Source of the DNA: Paenibacillus ginsengihumi DSM 21568
GTDB lineage: Bacteria > Bacillota > Bacilli > Paenibacillales > NBRC-103111
DNA: 64,000 nucleotides
Reading direction: 5' to 3'
NCBI RefSeq assembly: GCF_000380965.1
Contig: NZ_KB905553.1
Coordinates: forward strand, 1 to 64,000
Positions 36,413-44,978 of the stretch are shown here, in pieces. Numbering within the stretch: the stretch's first letter is position 1; every line of letters starts with the position of its first letter. A program made the translations under genes and the position numbers. A model generated the notes under the pieces. That model was not told the DNA's origin. It did not search any database and saw only the letters and a program-made list of their open reading frames with translations.

Positions 36413-37299
36413 AGGGCGCAAGACGCAAAGGCGAGTGGTGGGAAGTTCTGCTCAGCGCAGAGAAGAAGGCGGAGCAGGACCCGGGACAACTGCTGGAGCA
36501 GCTGTCCCGGCAAGCGGCGGTCAGCCGCAAATGGTTGTCCGGCCTCTGGCATTCCGGAGGCATTCGGCTTCAGGGGAACCGGCTGCTGCTGAAGCTTTTC
36601 CCGGAAGAGACGCTGCCGTTTGCTCCCGATTTTACGATGATTGACGTGCTGTACGAGGATGACTTTTGCCTGGTTGCGGCGAAGCCGGCCGGCATGAAGG
36701 TGCATCCGACGTTCGAGGGGGAGAAAGGCACGCTGCTGCAGGCCGTCGCCGGCCACCTGCAGGCAGCCGGGGAAGCGGCTCGCCCGCGTCATATTCACCG
36801 GCTGGACGAGCAGACGACGGGGCCCGTCCTGTTCGCCAAATGCAACTGGGCCCAGCAAGCGCTCGACGCGGCGATGCGTGAGAAGCGAGTGGAACGGCTG
36901 TATGCGGCGCTCGTTCAAGGACGGCTGGCCAAGCGGGAGGGCACGATCGACGCTCCGATCGGCCGGGACCGGCATCATCCGTCGCGCCGCCGCGTATCGC
37001 CCGGCGGTTCTCCGGCCGTTACCCGCTTCGCCGTGGCGGAGCTGCTGCCTTCCGCTTCGTTGGTGAGGCTGCGCCTGGAGACGGGCCGGACGCATCAAAT
37101 TCGCGTTCATATGAGCTATGCGGGCCATCCGCTTCTCGGGGACGCGCTGTATGGCGGGCGCGATGCCGGGATGGGCCGCCAGGCGCTGCATGGGGAGCGG
37201 CTTGTTTTTCCGCATCCCTGGACTGGGGAGATTGTCGAGACAGAGGCAGACTGGCCGGACGATTTCCGATCCCTCTATGAACGGCTAAAAAATTCATAG
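36409..37299 (+). CDS. RluA-family pseudouridine synthase
   Basis: Converts specific uridines in rRNA or tRNA to pseudouridine. The 296-residue protein has an N-terminal S4-like segment (about residues 1-70). The catalytic domain carries the Asp-containing motif HIHRLDEQTTGPVLFAK near residue 130 and the closing motif LETGRTHQIRVHMSYAGHPLLGD. This is the usual RluA/RluD layout. The exact target cannot be told from sequence. It is translationally coupled to the small membrane protein upstream. Confidence 0.9.
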   Translation: MKGARRKGEWWEVLLSAEKKAEQDPGQLLEQLSRQAAVSRKWLSGLWHSGGIRLQGNRLLLKLFPEETLPFAPDFTMIDVLYEDDFCLVAAKPAGMKVHPTFEGEKGTLLQAVAGHLQAAGEAARPRHIHRLDEQTTGPVLFAKCNWAQQALDAAMREKRVERLYAALVQGRLAKREGTIDAPIGRDRHHPSRRRVSPGGSPAVTRFAVAELLPSASLVRLRLETGRTHQIRVHMSYAGHPLLGDALYGGRDAGMGRQALHGERLVFPHPWTGEIVETEADWPDDFRSLYERLKNS

Positions 37300-37396
37300 T
37301 CATGCGCCTTCCTCCGCAGCCATATACATGTACAGAGAAGCACCCCACGTTTTAGAGTGCGCATGTCTACGAGGGAATATGGAGGGAGGACTTGCA

Positions 37397-38782
37397 TTGG
37401 CGAAGCAACATAACGGTTTGCGATTCGATATTTATGAACGGGTTCATTTGTCCGAGGGCGTAACGGGGATCAAGGAGCTGGAAGGGATCGAGCTCAGTCC
37501 CCATATTCAAGTGCTTACACAAGGTGACCAAGCTGTTCTTCGCGGCAATCTGCTGCTAAGCGGGACGTATGTGGACGAGCAAGAGCGGCCGGCGCAGATG
37601 CTGGAGCACCTGATCCCCGTTGAAATTACGCTGCCGCTGAACCGGGTTCATCGCATGGAGGACATTTCGGTGGAGATCGAAAATTTCGATGTCGATCTCT
37701 TGTCTTCCCGCAGTCTGAATGTGACGGGCGTACTGTCGCTGAACGGCCTGGAGATCGCCCCTTCAGGGCGCGAAGAGGTATGGAGCGAGGCGGAGGAGGA
37801 AGCGGTATTCGTGGCCGAGCCCCGGCGGCACGCGGAGCCGGAGCCAGCGGCACAGGCGGGATGGAGGTCAGAGCCAGCGGCTCAGGCGGGACGGCAACCG
37901 GAGCCGGCCGCACCGCGGGAACCGCAATCGGAGCCAGCGGCACAGGCGGGATGGAGGTCAGAGCCAGCGGCTCAGGCGGGACGGCAACCGGAGCCGGCCG
38001 CACCGCGGGAACCGCAATCGGAGCCAGCGGCTCAGGCGGGACGGCAACCGGAGCCGGCCGCACCGCGGGAACCGCAATCGGAGCCAGCGGCTCAGGCGGG
38101 CTGGCCGCCGGGTCCGGCCGCACCGCGGGAACCGCAATCGGAGCCTGCCGCTCAGGCGGGCTGGCCGTCGGGTCCGGCCGCTCCGTGGGGAGCGCAGTCC
38201 GGTGCGGAATCTCCGCAGCCGGCTGCGGAGTTCGGCGCGGCGCCTGCCGAGCGGGTCGAGAGCGTCGCGGCCGAGCCGGCCAAAGCGCCGGATGTTGAAC
38301 CGTCCGAGCCGCCCCAGGCGGAAAACGCCGAGGTGCTCATAGAGGCGGAGGAGCCGCAGGAGGCTGCACCGTCCGAAGAGAAGAAAGAGATGAAGATCGC
38401 TTTCGGGAGCAAGAAGACCGAGTCTTGGGAAGCAGCGGAGGTGGAGCAGGAGTCGGCGGCTTCGGAGGAGAAACCGCTCGGGCTGAAGTCGCTGTTGCAG
38501 CAAAGCTCATCGAAGCAGGAGACGAGACCGGAGGAGGATTCCGCCCCTGACGAGGACAAAAGCCTGTCCGCCGACAGCCGCGTAGAATGGAAGAAGCTGC
38601 TGCTTAACCCGAAGAACGAGCAGCAGGAGTTCAGACGGCTGCGTCTGTGCATTGTACAGAAGGAAGAAACGCTGGAGTCGATCGCCAAGCGCTACGAAAT
38701 GAATCCGCGGGAGATCGCTTTATTCAATCGATTGGGCGACGGGGAAGTGAGCGAAGGCCAGATCGTCTACATCCCGAAATAA
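37397..38782 (+). CDS. spoVID: SpoVID-like spore coat morphogenesis protein with LysM
   Basis: In Bacillus SpoVID guides encasement of the forespore by the coat. The likely start is TTG 37397, 7 bases after GGAGGGAGG; ATG 37379 is an alternative. The N-terminal domain (residues about 5-120) has LRFDIYERVHLSEGVTGIKE, SpoVID-like. A central Pro/Ala/Gln/Glu repeat tract (about 150-260) and an acidic region follow, with a C-terminal LysM-type domain at about 415-461. Synteny supports the call: B. subtilis has spoVID between hemL and valS. A weak sigma-E-like -10, CATATACA, lies at 37321. The total is 461 residues. Confidence 0.78.
   Translation: MAKQHNGLRFDIYERVHLSEGVTGIKELEGIELSPHIQVLTQGDQAVLRGNLLLSGTYVDEQERPAQMLEHLIPVEITLPLNRVHRMEDISVEIENFDVDLLSSRSLNVTGVLSLNGLEIAPSGREEVWSEAEEEAVFVAEPRRHAEPEPAAQAGWRSEPAAQAGRQPEPAAPREPQSEPAAQAGWRSEPAAQAGRQPEPAAPREPQSEPAAQAGRQPEPAAPREPQSEPAAQAGWPPGPAAPREPQSEPAAQAGWPSGPAAPWGAQSGAESPQPAAEFGAAPAERVESVAAEPAKAPDVEPSEPPQAENAEVLIEAEEPQEAAPSEEKKEMKIAFGSKKTESWEAAEVEQESAASEEKPLGLKSLLQQSSSKQETRPEEDSAPDEDKSLSADSRVEWKKLLLNPKNEQQEFRRLRLCIVQKEETLESIAKRYEMNPREIALFNRLGDGEVSEGQIVYIPK
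37840..38175 (+). repeat. in-frame tandem repeats in spoVID
   Basis: Units of 60 bases encode SEPAAQAGRQPEPAAPREPQ or close variants; two longer 90-base units carry an extra SEPAAQAGWR block. Nearly identical bases in several adjacent units point to recent slippage or unequal exchange. They form a flexible linker between the N-terminal and LysM domains. Confidence 0.85.
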
Positions 38783-38817
38783 GCGGCGATGCCCATAAAA
38801 ATACGACGAATGCTTAA

Positions 38818-38853
38818 CCGGACGGCCGAAGCAGGCTTGTCCGGCCTTTTTTT
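38818..38853 (+). terminator. terminator after spoVID
   Basis: CCGGAC and GTCCGG form the stem; CC and seven T residues follow. Confidence 0.75.
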
Positions 38854-38879
38854 GGGCATACTGAAAAATAACCAACATG

Positions 38880-38908
38880 TTGACTCTCCAGGCGATGTTG
38901 TTTATCAT
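38880..38908 (+). promoter_or_regulatory. promoter of valS
   Basis: TTGACT (38880-38885) and TATCAT (38903-38908) are 17 bases apart, directly upstream of the T-box leader. Confidence 0.65.
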
Positions 38909-38914
38909 AAATGC

Positions 38915-39232
38915 ATAATGCTTTGCAAATGCCGTGAAAGGGAGTAGTAGACGGGATACCCTTCAGAGAACGGGACTGCCTTAAGCAGGCGCTGAGAAGT
39001 CCCGCAGGACACAAGCCGTCGAAGTCGCCCCGGAGCAGCCGCATCGAAGCTTGCGCCAGGCGCCTGATAGATCGGGATCGCCCGCCGGCTAAGCTGCGGA
39101 CGGAAGCAGCCGTTATCTGCAAAGAGTGCCGTTTGGAAGACTGCCGATCGGAAGGCAGCTTCTCCATGCGGAATGAAGGTGGTACCACGGAAGCTAAACC
39201 TTTCGTCCTTTGCGGCGCGAGGTTTTTTTTAT
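38915..39232 (+). promoter_or_regulatory. T-box riboswitch of valS
   Basis: The leader of about 320 bases contains the hallmark T-box sequence AAGGTGGTACCACGG (39176-39190). A terminator hairpin follows (AAACCT... to ...AGGTTT, 39196-39227) and runs into eight T residues. Uncharged tRNA-Val should pair with the T-box bulge and switch to the antiterminator, letting valS be transcribed. Several GTC triplets lie in the stem I region, consistent with a valine specifier, but I cannot place the specifier loop without folding. Confidence 0.92.
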
Positions 39233-39262
39233 TGTCATTGCCAGTCGAAATGTGGAGGTTGA

Positions 39263-41938
39263 ATGTGTATGGAACAAGCGAACAAGGCGCAGGCGGCAAC
39301 GTCCATGCCGACGCAGTACGATCCGAAGGAAGCGGAGAAAAAATGGTACGATTACTGGCTCAAGGGCCAATATTTCAAGGCGGGCAGACGTCCTGAAGCC
39401 AAGCCGTACACGGTTGTCATTCCGCCGCCGAACGTAACCGGCATGCTGCATATCGGACATGCGCTCGATTTTACGCTTCAGGATATCATGATTCGGATGA
39501 AGCGGATGCAGGGCTACGACGCCCTGTGGCTGCCGGGCACCGACCATGCGGGCATCGCCACGCAGACGAAGGTCGAACAGCGGCTGCGCGAGGAAGGCAT
39601 TTCCCGTCATGATCTGGGGCGGGAGAAGTTTCTCGAGAAAGTATGGGACTGGAAGGAAACCTACGCCGGCACGATCCGCGAGCAGTGGGCCAAGATGGGC
39701 TTCTCGCTGGACTACTCGCGCGAGCGCTTTACGCTCGATAAGGGATTGTCCCGCGCCGTGCGCGAAGTTTTCGTAAGACTCTATGAAAAAGGTTTGATCT
39801 ACCGCGGCAAATATATCATCAACTGGGACCCGGCGGCGCGCACCGCGCTGTCGGACATCGAAGTGGAATACAAGGAAGTGCAGGGCGCGCTCTATCATCT
39901 GAAGTATCCGGTAAAAGACAGCGACGAATTCATCGTCGTGGCGACGACGCGCCCGGAGACGATGCTGGGCGATACGGCGGTCGCGGTTCACCCCGAGGAC
40001 GAGCGCTACCGGCACCTGATCGGCAAAACGCTCGTGCTGCCGATCATCGGCCGGGAAATCCCGATCATCGCCGATGAGTATGTCGAGAAGGAATTCGGCT
40101 CGGGCGCGGTCAAAATTACGCCGGCGCATGACCCGAACGACTTCGAGGTCGGCGGCCGCCACCATTTGCCGCAAGTGCTCGTCATGGACGAATCCGGCAA
40201 AATGAACGAGAACGCAGGCAAATACCAGGGGCTCGACCGCTTCGAGTGCCGGAAGCAGATCGTCGCTGATATGAAAGAACTCGGCGTGCTGGTCAAAATC
40301 GAGGAGCATGTCCACCAGGTCGGCCATAGCGAACGCAGCGGGGCGGTCGTCGAGCCTTATTTGTCGACACAGTGGTTCGTCAAGATGAAGCCGCTCGCCG
40401 AACGCGCGATCGAAGCGCAGAAGTCGGGCCAAGGCGTCAACTTCGTGCCGGAGCGGTTCGAAAAGACATATCTGCAATGGATCGAGAACGTGCGCGATTG
40501 GTGTATCTCGCGCCAGCTCTGGTGGGGACATCGCATTCCGGCTTGGCACTGCGGCGAATGCGGCGAAACGCACGTTTCGCGCGACGATGTGCATACCTGC
40601 AGCAAGTGCGGCTCGAGCAACCTGAAGCAGGACGAGGATGTGCTCGACACATGGTTCAGCTCGGCGCTGTGGCCGTTCTCGACGCTTGGCTGGCCGGAGC
40701 AGACGGAGGACTTCAAACGGTATTATCCGACCGACCTGCTCGTCACCGGCTACGACATCATTTATTTCTGGGTCGCCCGGATGATCTTCAGCGCGCTTGA
40801 ATTTACCGGGGAGATTCCGTTTAAGGACGTGCTCATGCACGGCCTGGTGCGCGATGCCAACGGCCAGAAAATGTCCAAGTCGCTTGGCAACGGCGTCGAT
40901 CCGCTGGAGGTTATCGAGAAGTACGGCGCGGACGCCATGCGCTTCATGATCTCGACGGGCTCGACGCCGGGGCAGGATTTGCGCTTCCGCTGGGAGAAGG
41001 TCGAGCAGGCGCGCAATTTTGCCAACAAGATATGGAACGCATCGCGCTTCGCCCTGATGAATCTGGAAGGCTTCACGGCCGGCGACATCGATCTGAGCGG
41101 CAGCCTGAGCACGGCCGACCGCTGGATTCTCCACCGGCTGAACGAGACGGTCCGCGACGTGACCCGGCTGGCAGACAGCTACGAGTTCGGGGAAACCGGC
41201 AGGCTGCTGTACAACTTCATTTGGGACGACCTTTGCGACTGGTATATCGAATTCAGCAAGCTGAGCTTGTACGGATCGGATGCTCAGGCGAAGAAGACGA
41301 CGCAGTCGGTGCTGGCCTACGTGCTGGACCGTACACAGCGCCTGATTCACCCGTTCATGCCGTTCATCAGCGAGGAGATTTGGCAGCATCTGCCGCATGA
41401 GGGCGAGACGATTACGCTTGCCGCATGGCCCGAATACGATCCGGCGTTCGAAGCGCCGGACGCCGTCCGCGAGATGGAGCTGCTGATGGACATCATTCGC
41501 TCGGTTCGCAACATCCGGGCGGAAGTGAACGTGCCGATGAGCAAAAAGATCGAACTGCTTGTGAAGCCGGCCAGCGAAGAGTGGCTTGCGATTGTTCGCC
41601 GCAACGAGCATTATTTGGAGCGCTTCTGCAACACGTCCCGGCTTGAGGTCGGGCTGCCAATCGAAGCGCCGGACAAGGCGATGACCGGCATCGTGACGGG
41701 CGCCGAGCTGTTCCTGCCGCTGGCCGGGCTGATCGATATTGCCCAGGAAATTTCCAGGCTCGAGAAGGAGCTGAAGACGCTGCACGCCGAAGTGGAGCGG
41801 ATCGAGAAGAAGCTGGCCAACCCGGGCTTCGTCGCCAAGGCGCCGGCCAAGGTCGTCGAGGAAGAAAAGGCGAAGCTTGCCGACTACGCCGACAAGCGGG
41901 ACAAAGTAACGGCGCGGATGGCCGAACTGAAAGGATGA
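39263..41938 (+). CDS. valS: valyl-tRNA synthetase
   Basis: Class I aminoacyl-tRNA synthetase charging tRNA-Val, with editing. The start is ATG 39263; ATG 39269 is equally possible after GTGGAGG. The 891-residue protein has HIGH at 63-66 ([14 protein letters not shown]) and an editing domain with [18 protein letters not shown] is at 536-540, followed by an anticodon-binding domain. A C-terminal coiled coil from about residue 825 onward is typical of ValRS. A T-box controls it. The folC gene follows within 6 bases, as in Bacillus. Confidence 0.98.
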   Translation: MCMEQANKAQAATSMPTQYDPKEAEKKWYDYWLKGQYFKAGRRPEAKPYTVVIPPPNVTGMLHIGHALDFTLQDIMIRMKRMQGYDALWLPGTDHAGIATQTKVEQRLREEGISRHDLGREKFLEKVWDWKETYAGTIREQWAKMGFSLDYSRERFTLDKGLSRAVREVFVRLYEKGLIYRGKYIINWDPAARTALSDIEVEYKEVQGALYHLKYPVKDSDEFIVVATTRPETMLGDTAVAVHPEDERYRHLIGKTLVLPIIGREIPIIADEYVEKEFGSGAVKITPAHDPNDFEVGGRHHLPQVLVMDESGKMNENAGKYQGLDRFECRKQIVADMKELGVLVKIEEHVHQVGHSERSGAVVEPYLSTQWFVKMKPLAERAIEAQKSGQGVNFVPERFEKTYLQWIENVRDWCISRQLWWGHRIPAWHCGECGETHVSRDDVHTCSKCGSSNLKQDEDVLDTWFSSALWPFSTLGWPEQTEDFKRYYPTDLLVTGYDIIYFWVARMIFSALEFTGEIPFKDVLMHGLVRDANGQKMSKSLGNGVDPLEVIEKYGADAMRFMISTGSTPGQDLRFRWEKVEQARNFANKIWNASRFALMNLEGFTAGDIDLSGSLSTADRWILHRLNETVRDVTRLADSYEFGETGRLLYNFIWDDLCDWYIEFSKLSLYGSDAQAKKTTQSVLAYVLDRTQRLIHPFMPFISEEIWQHLPHEGETITLAAWPEYDPAFEAPDAVREMELLMDIIRSVRNIRAEVNVPMSKKIELLVKPASEEWLAIVRRNEHYLERFCNTSRLEVGLPIEAPDKAMTGIVTGAELFLPLAGLIDIAQEISRLEKELKTLHAEVERIEKKLANPGFVAKAPAKVVEEEKAKLADYADKRDKVTARMAELKG

Positions 41939-41944
41939 GCGCCG

Positions 41945-43408
41945 ATGAACCGAGGAATTGAAGCACGCGTCGGCGGAGCAGGGGCGATGTGCCGAGCTCC
42001 CCTGCAGGCCGCATCCGATGCCGGAGCGGGCGGGGCGGCTGCCGCTTCTGCCGCGCCCTTCCGCACGGCTCAAGAAGCGATCGGCTGGATCACCCGCTAT
42101 ATTCCGCTGGCCGGCATCAAGCCGGGGCTGGAGCGGATGGAGAAGCTCATGGAGCTTCTCGGCAACCCCGAGCGACGGCTGAAGTTCATACATGTCGCCG
42201 GCACGAACGGCAAAGGCTCGGTCTGCGCCTATTTGTCCGAGGTGATCCGGCAATGCGGTTACGATGTAGGGACGTTCACATCCCCTTACATCGAGAGGTA
42301 CAACGAGCGGATTCGCCTGAACGGCCATGATATTTCCGACGACGATCTGGTCAAGGTAGCGAACAAGATCAAGCCGCTGGTCGACGAGGTAGCTGCGACA
42401 GAGCTTGGACAGCCGTCGATGTTCGAAATATCGACGGTCATCGCAATCGAATATTTCGCCCGCACGGCTTACCCCGATTATGTGGTCTGGGAGACGGGGC
42501 TCGGAGGCCGTCTCGATTCCACCAACATCGTGACACCGGTCGTCTCGGTCATTACGAATATCGGGCATGACCATATGGATATATTGGGCGATACGCTGGA
42601 GCAGATCGCCGCGGAGAAAGCGGCCATCATCAAGGCCGGCGTGCCGGTCGTCAGCGCGGTGGAGCAGCCGGAGGTGGTCCAGGTCGTCTCGGAGGCGGCC
42701 CGCGTCCGCAAAAGCACGCTGTATTTGCTAAATCGGGATTATCGCTGCAGCCTTCAGGAGGCGGCAATCGACGAGCAGTCGTTCGATTTCGAAGGGCCTT
42801 TCCGCAAGCTGGACAATGTCGCGATCGGTCTGAACGGCGCGCATCAGGTGAAGAACGCCGCCGTCGCCCTGATGACGATCGAGGTGCTGCGCCAATATTA
42901 CGCCTTCATCGTGGAGGACGACGACCTGTATGCCGCCATGAAGAGCGCGCGCTGGCCGGGCCGTCTGGAGACCATATCGAAGGAGCCGTTCATGGTGATC
43001 GACGGCGCCCACAACCCGGAGGGAGCCGAAATGCTGGCCCGGGCTCTGCGGGAGACGTACAAGGCGGGTAAAGTCCATTTTTTGATGGGGATGCTGGCCA
43101 ACAAGAATCACGAAGGATATTTGCGGCATATACTGCCACTAGTGGATACGCTTATCGTGACCGAGCCGGACTGGCTGAAGAAAGCGCCTGCCGAAGCGTT
43201 GGCGGGACTGGCCCGGACGCTGCTGGCTGAGATGGGGCGACCGCACGTCGAAGTCGTCGTCGAACCGGACTGGAAACGGGCTTTGGAGCTTGCCAAAAGC
43301 CGTTGGACGGCACAGGACGACCTGATTGTCGTATCAGGCACGTTGTATTTGATAGGGGATGTCCGTTCCTGGATCTGTCATCAACGCGATTCTGAAAAAG
43401 GCTGGTGA
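41945..43408 (+). CDS. folC: folylpolyglutamate/dihydrofolate synthase
   Basis: Adds glutamates to folates and makes dihydrofolate from dihydropteroate. The P-loop AGTNGKGSV lies near residues 83-91 and the folate/ATP segment ETGLGGRLDSTN near 183. The Mur-ligase-like C-domain contains VIDGAHNPEGAEML. The 487-residue length exceeds the usual 420-440 because of an Ala/Gly-rich N-terminal stretch of about 35 residues before FRTAQEAIGWI. No good start with a binding site lies nearer the conserved region, so this may be a real extension or a wrong start. Confidence 0.93.
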   Translation: MNRGIEARVGGAGAMCRAPLQAASDAGAGGAAAASAAPFRTAQEAIGWITRYIPLAGIKPGLERMEKLMELLGNPERRLKFIHVAGTNGKGSVCAYLSEVIRQCGYDVGTFTSPYIERYNERIRLNGHDISDDDLVKVANKIKPLVDEVAATELGQPSMFEISTVIAIEYFARTAYPDYVVWETGLGGRLDSTNIVTPVVSVITNIGHDHMDILGDTLEQIAAEKAAIIKAGVPVVSAVEQPEVVQVVSEAARVRKSTLYLLNRDYRCSLQEAAIDEQSFDFEGPFRKLDNVAIGLNGAHQVKNAAVALMTIEVLRQYYAFIVEDDDLYAAMKSARWPGRLETISKEPFMVIDGAHNPEGAEMLARALRETYKAGKVHFLMGMLANKNHEGYLRHILPLVDTLIVTEPDWLKKAPAEALAGLARTLLAEMGRPHVEVVVEPDWKRALELAKSRWTAQDDLIVVSGTLYLIGDVRSWICHQRDSEKGW

Positions 43409-44799
43409 GAAGCGGCGTGAATACTTCGGAACACATCCATTTTATCGGCATCGGCGGGTACGGCATGAGCGCGATCGCCAAGGTGATGCTGGAGATGGGG
43501 TACCAAGTTTCGGGTTCGGATCTGGCGCAGCAGGAGTTGACCGAAAAGCTGGCCGCCAAAGGCGCTCAGGTGTACATCGGACATCGGGCGCAAAATGTGC
43601 AGGGAGCCGATGTCGTCGTCTATTCGACGGCGTTGTCCAAAGACAATGTCGAGATGCTGGCGGCGGAACGGTTGAATATACCGATCCTTCACCGCTCGCA
43701 AATGCTGGCGCGATTGATGGATGAAAGAAAGGGAATCGCGGTCGCGGGAGCGCACGGCAAGACGACGACGTCGTCGATGATCGCGCTCGTGCTCGAGAGG
43801 TGCGGCCACGATCCGACCTTTATTATCGGCGGCGAAATCATGAATGTAGGAAGCAACGCCAAGGCGGGCAAAGGTGAATGGGTTGTCGCCGAGGCCGACG
43901 AAAGCGACGGCTCCTTCTTGCAGTACCAGCCTTTCATTGCGCTGGTCAACAATATCGAGGCCGATCATCTGGAAAACTACGACGGCAGCTTCGAGAAACT
44001 GAAGCAGGCATATTCGCAGTTTTTAAGTCAAGTGAGGCCTAACGGAAGAGCAATCGTCTGCATGGACGACCCTCATTTGCGGCACATGATTCCGCACATC
44101 AAGAGCGATGTGATCACCTACGGGATCGATGCCCAGGCAGATTATACGGCGCGCAATATCTCGCTCGGCGACCGCAAGGTTTCGTTCGAGGTGGAGCACG
44201 AAGGGCGGACGCTGGGGACGATCCGCTTGTCCATTCCCGGCCGTCATAACGTATACAACGCCCTGGCCACCTTGATCACTTGTCTGGAGGCGGGCCTCGC
44301 GTTCGAGCAGGTCGCCGAGACGATCACGGAGTTCCGCGGAGCCAAGCGGCGCTTTCAAGTGCTTGGCGAGGTCGACGATATTCTCGTCATCGACGATTAC
44401 GCGCACCACCCGACGGAGATTCAGGCGACGATTCAGGCGGCCAAGGCGACGGGCAAGCGAATCATCGCCGTGTTTCAGCCCCAGCGCTATACGCGGACGT
44501 TTTTCCTGTTCGAGCAGTTCAGCAGAGCGTTCCCGGAAGCGGACGAGGTCATTATCACCGACATCTATTCGCCGGCGGGAGAGAAGCAGATCGAAGGGGT
44601 CAGCTCCGCCAAGCTGGTCGATATGATCCGGCAAAACTGCAATGGGAACGTAAAGTATATTCCGACCAAGGAAGAAGTGCAGTCCTATTTATACAAGCAG
44701 GTCAGGCCGGGCGATCTCGTGCTGACGATGGGCGCCGGCGACATATGGAAGGCGGCCGATGGTCTGGCCAAGGCGTTGATGGAACGCGACGCCGGATAA
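43405..44799 (+). CDS. murC: UDP-N-acetylmuramate--L-alanine ligase
   Basis: Adds L-Ala to UDP-MurNAc, the first stem-peptide step of peptidoglycan synthesis. GTG 43405 overlaps the folC stop (GTGA); GTG 43417 is an alternative. The 464-residue protein begins with the nucleotide-binding HFIGIGGYGMSAIAKV. ATP motif AGAHGKTTTSS lies near residue 115, and VIDDYAHHPTEI marks the C-terminal ligase domain. In B. subtilis murC is elsewhere, so its place between folC and spoIIB is a lineage rearrangement. Confidence 0.96.
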   Translation: MRSGVNTSEHIHFIGIGGYGMSAIAKVMLEMGYQVSGSDLAQQELTEKLAAKGAQVYIGHRAQNVQGADVVVYSTALSKDNVEMLAAERLNIPILHRSQMLARLMDERKGIAVAGAHGKTTTSSMIALVLERCGHDPTFIIGGEIMNVGSNAKAGKGEWVVAEADESDGSFLQYQPFIALVNNIEADHLENYDGSFEKLKQAYSQFLSQVRPNGRAIVCMDDPHLRHMIPHIKSDVITYGIDAQADYTARNISLGDRKVSFEVEHEGRTLGTIRLSIPGRHNVYNALATLITCLEAGLAFEQVAETITEFRGAKRRFQVLGEVDDILVIDDYAHHPTEIQATIQAAKATGKRIIAVFQPQRYTRTFFLFEQFSRAFPEADEVIITDIYSPAGEKQIEGVSSAKLVDMIRQNCNGNVKYIPTKEEVQSYLYKQVRPGDLVLTMGAGDIWKAADGLAKALMERDAG

Positions 44800-44817
44800 G
44801 AGCCGATGTATTGCTAG

Positions 44818-44852
44818 CTCCGCTGCGACTTTGTGCGCACGGAGTTTTTTTT
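44818..44852 (+). terminator. terminator after murC
   Basis: CTCCG and CGGAG enclose an inner TGCG/CGCA stem and are followed by eight T residues. Confidence 0.75.
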
Positions 44853-44978
44853 GTTCTTTCCAAGCGGGGCGGCCATTTTTGCAAAATGCATCATCCCGAT
44901 TCCGCGTAAATTTGTTCTATTCTCCTGTGGACTCTCATAGTCTAGTAACACAATAAGGGGACAAGGAGAGTTGGGGCA

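Noticed and set aside
37780-38298. Gly/Ala/Thr-rich alternative frame inside spoVID
   Set aside because: It arises from the tandem DNA repeats read in another frame; the SpoVID frame has the conserved N-terminal and LysM domains on both sides.
39194-42574. 1126-codon open frame on the minus strand opposite valS
   Set aside because: It is an antisense shadow of valS and folC. Long antisense frames are expected with this GC-rich codon bias; the frame has no ribosome-binding site and no protein motifs, whereas valS has all its motifs.
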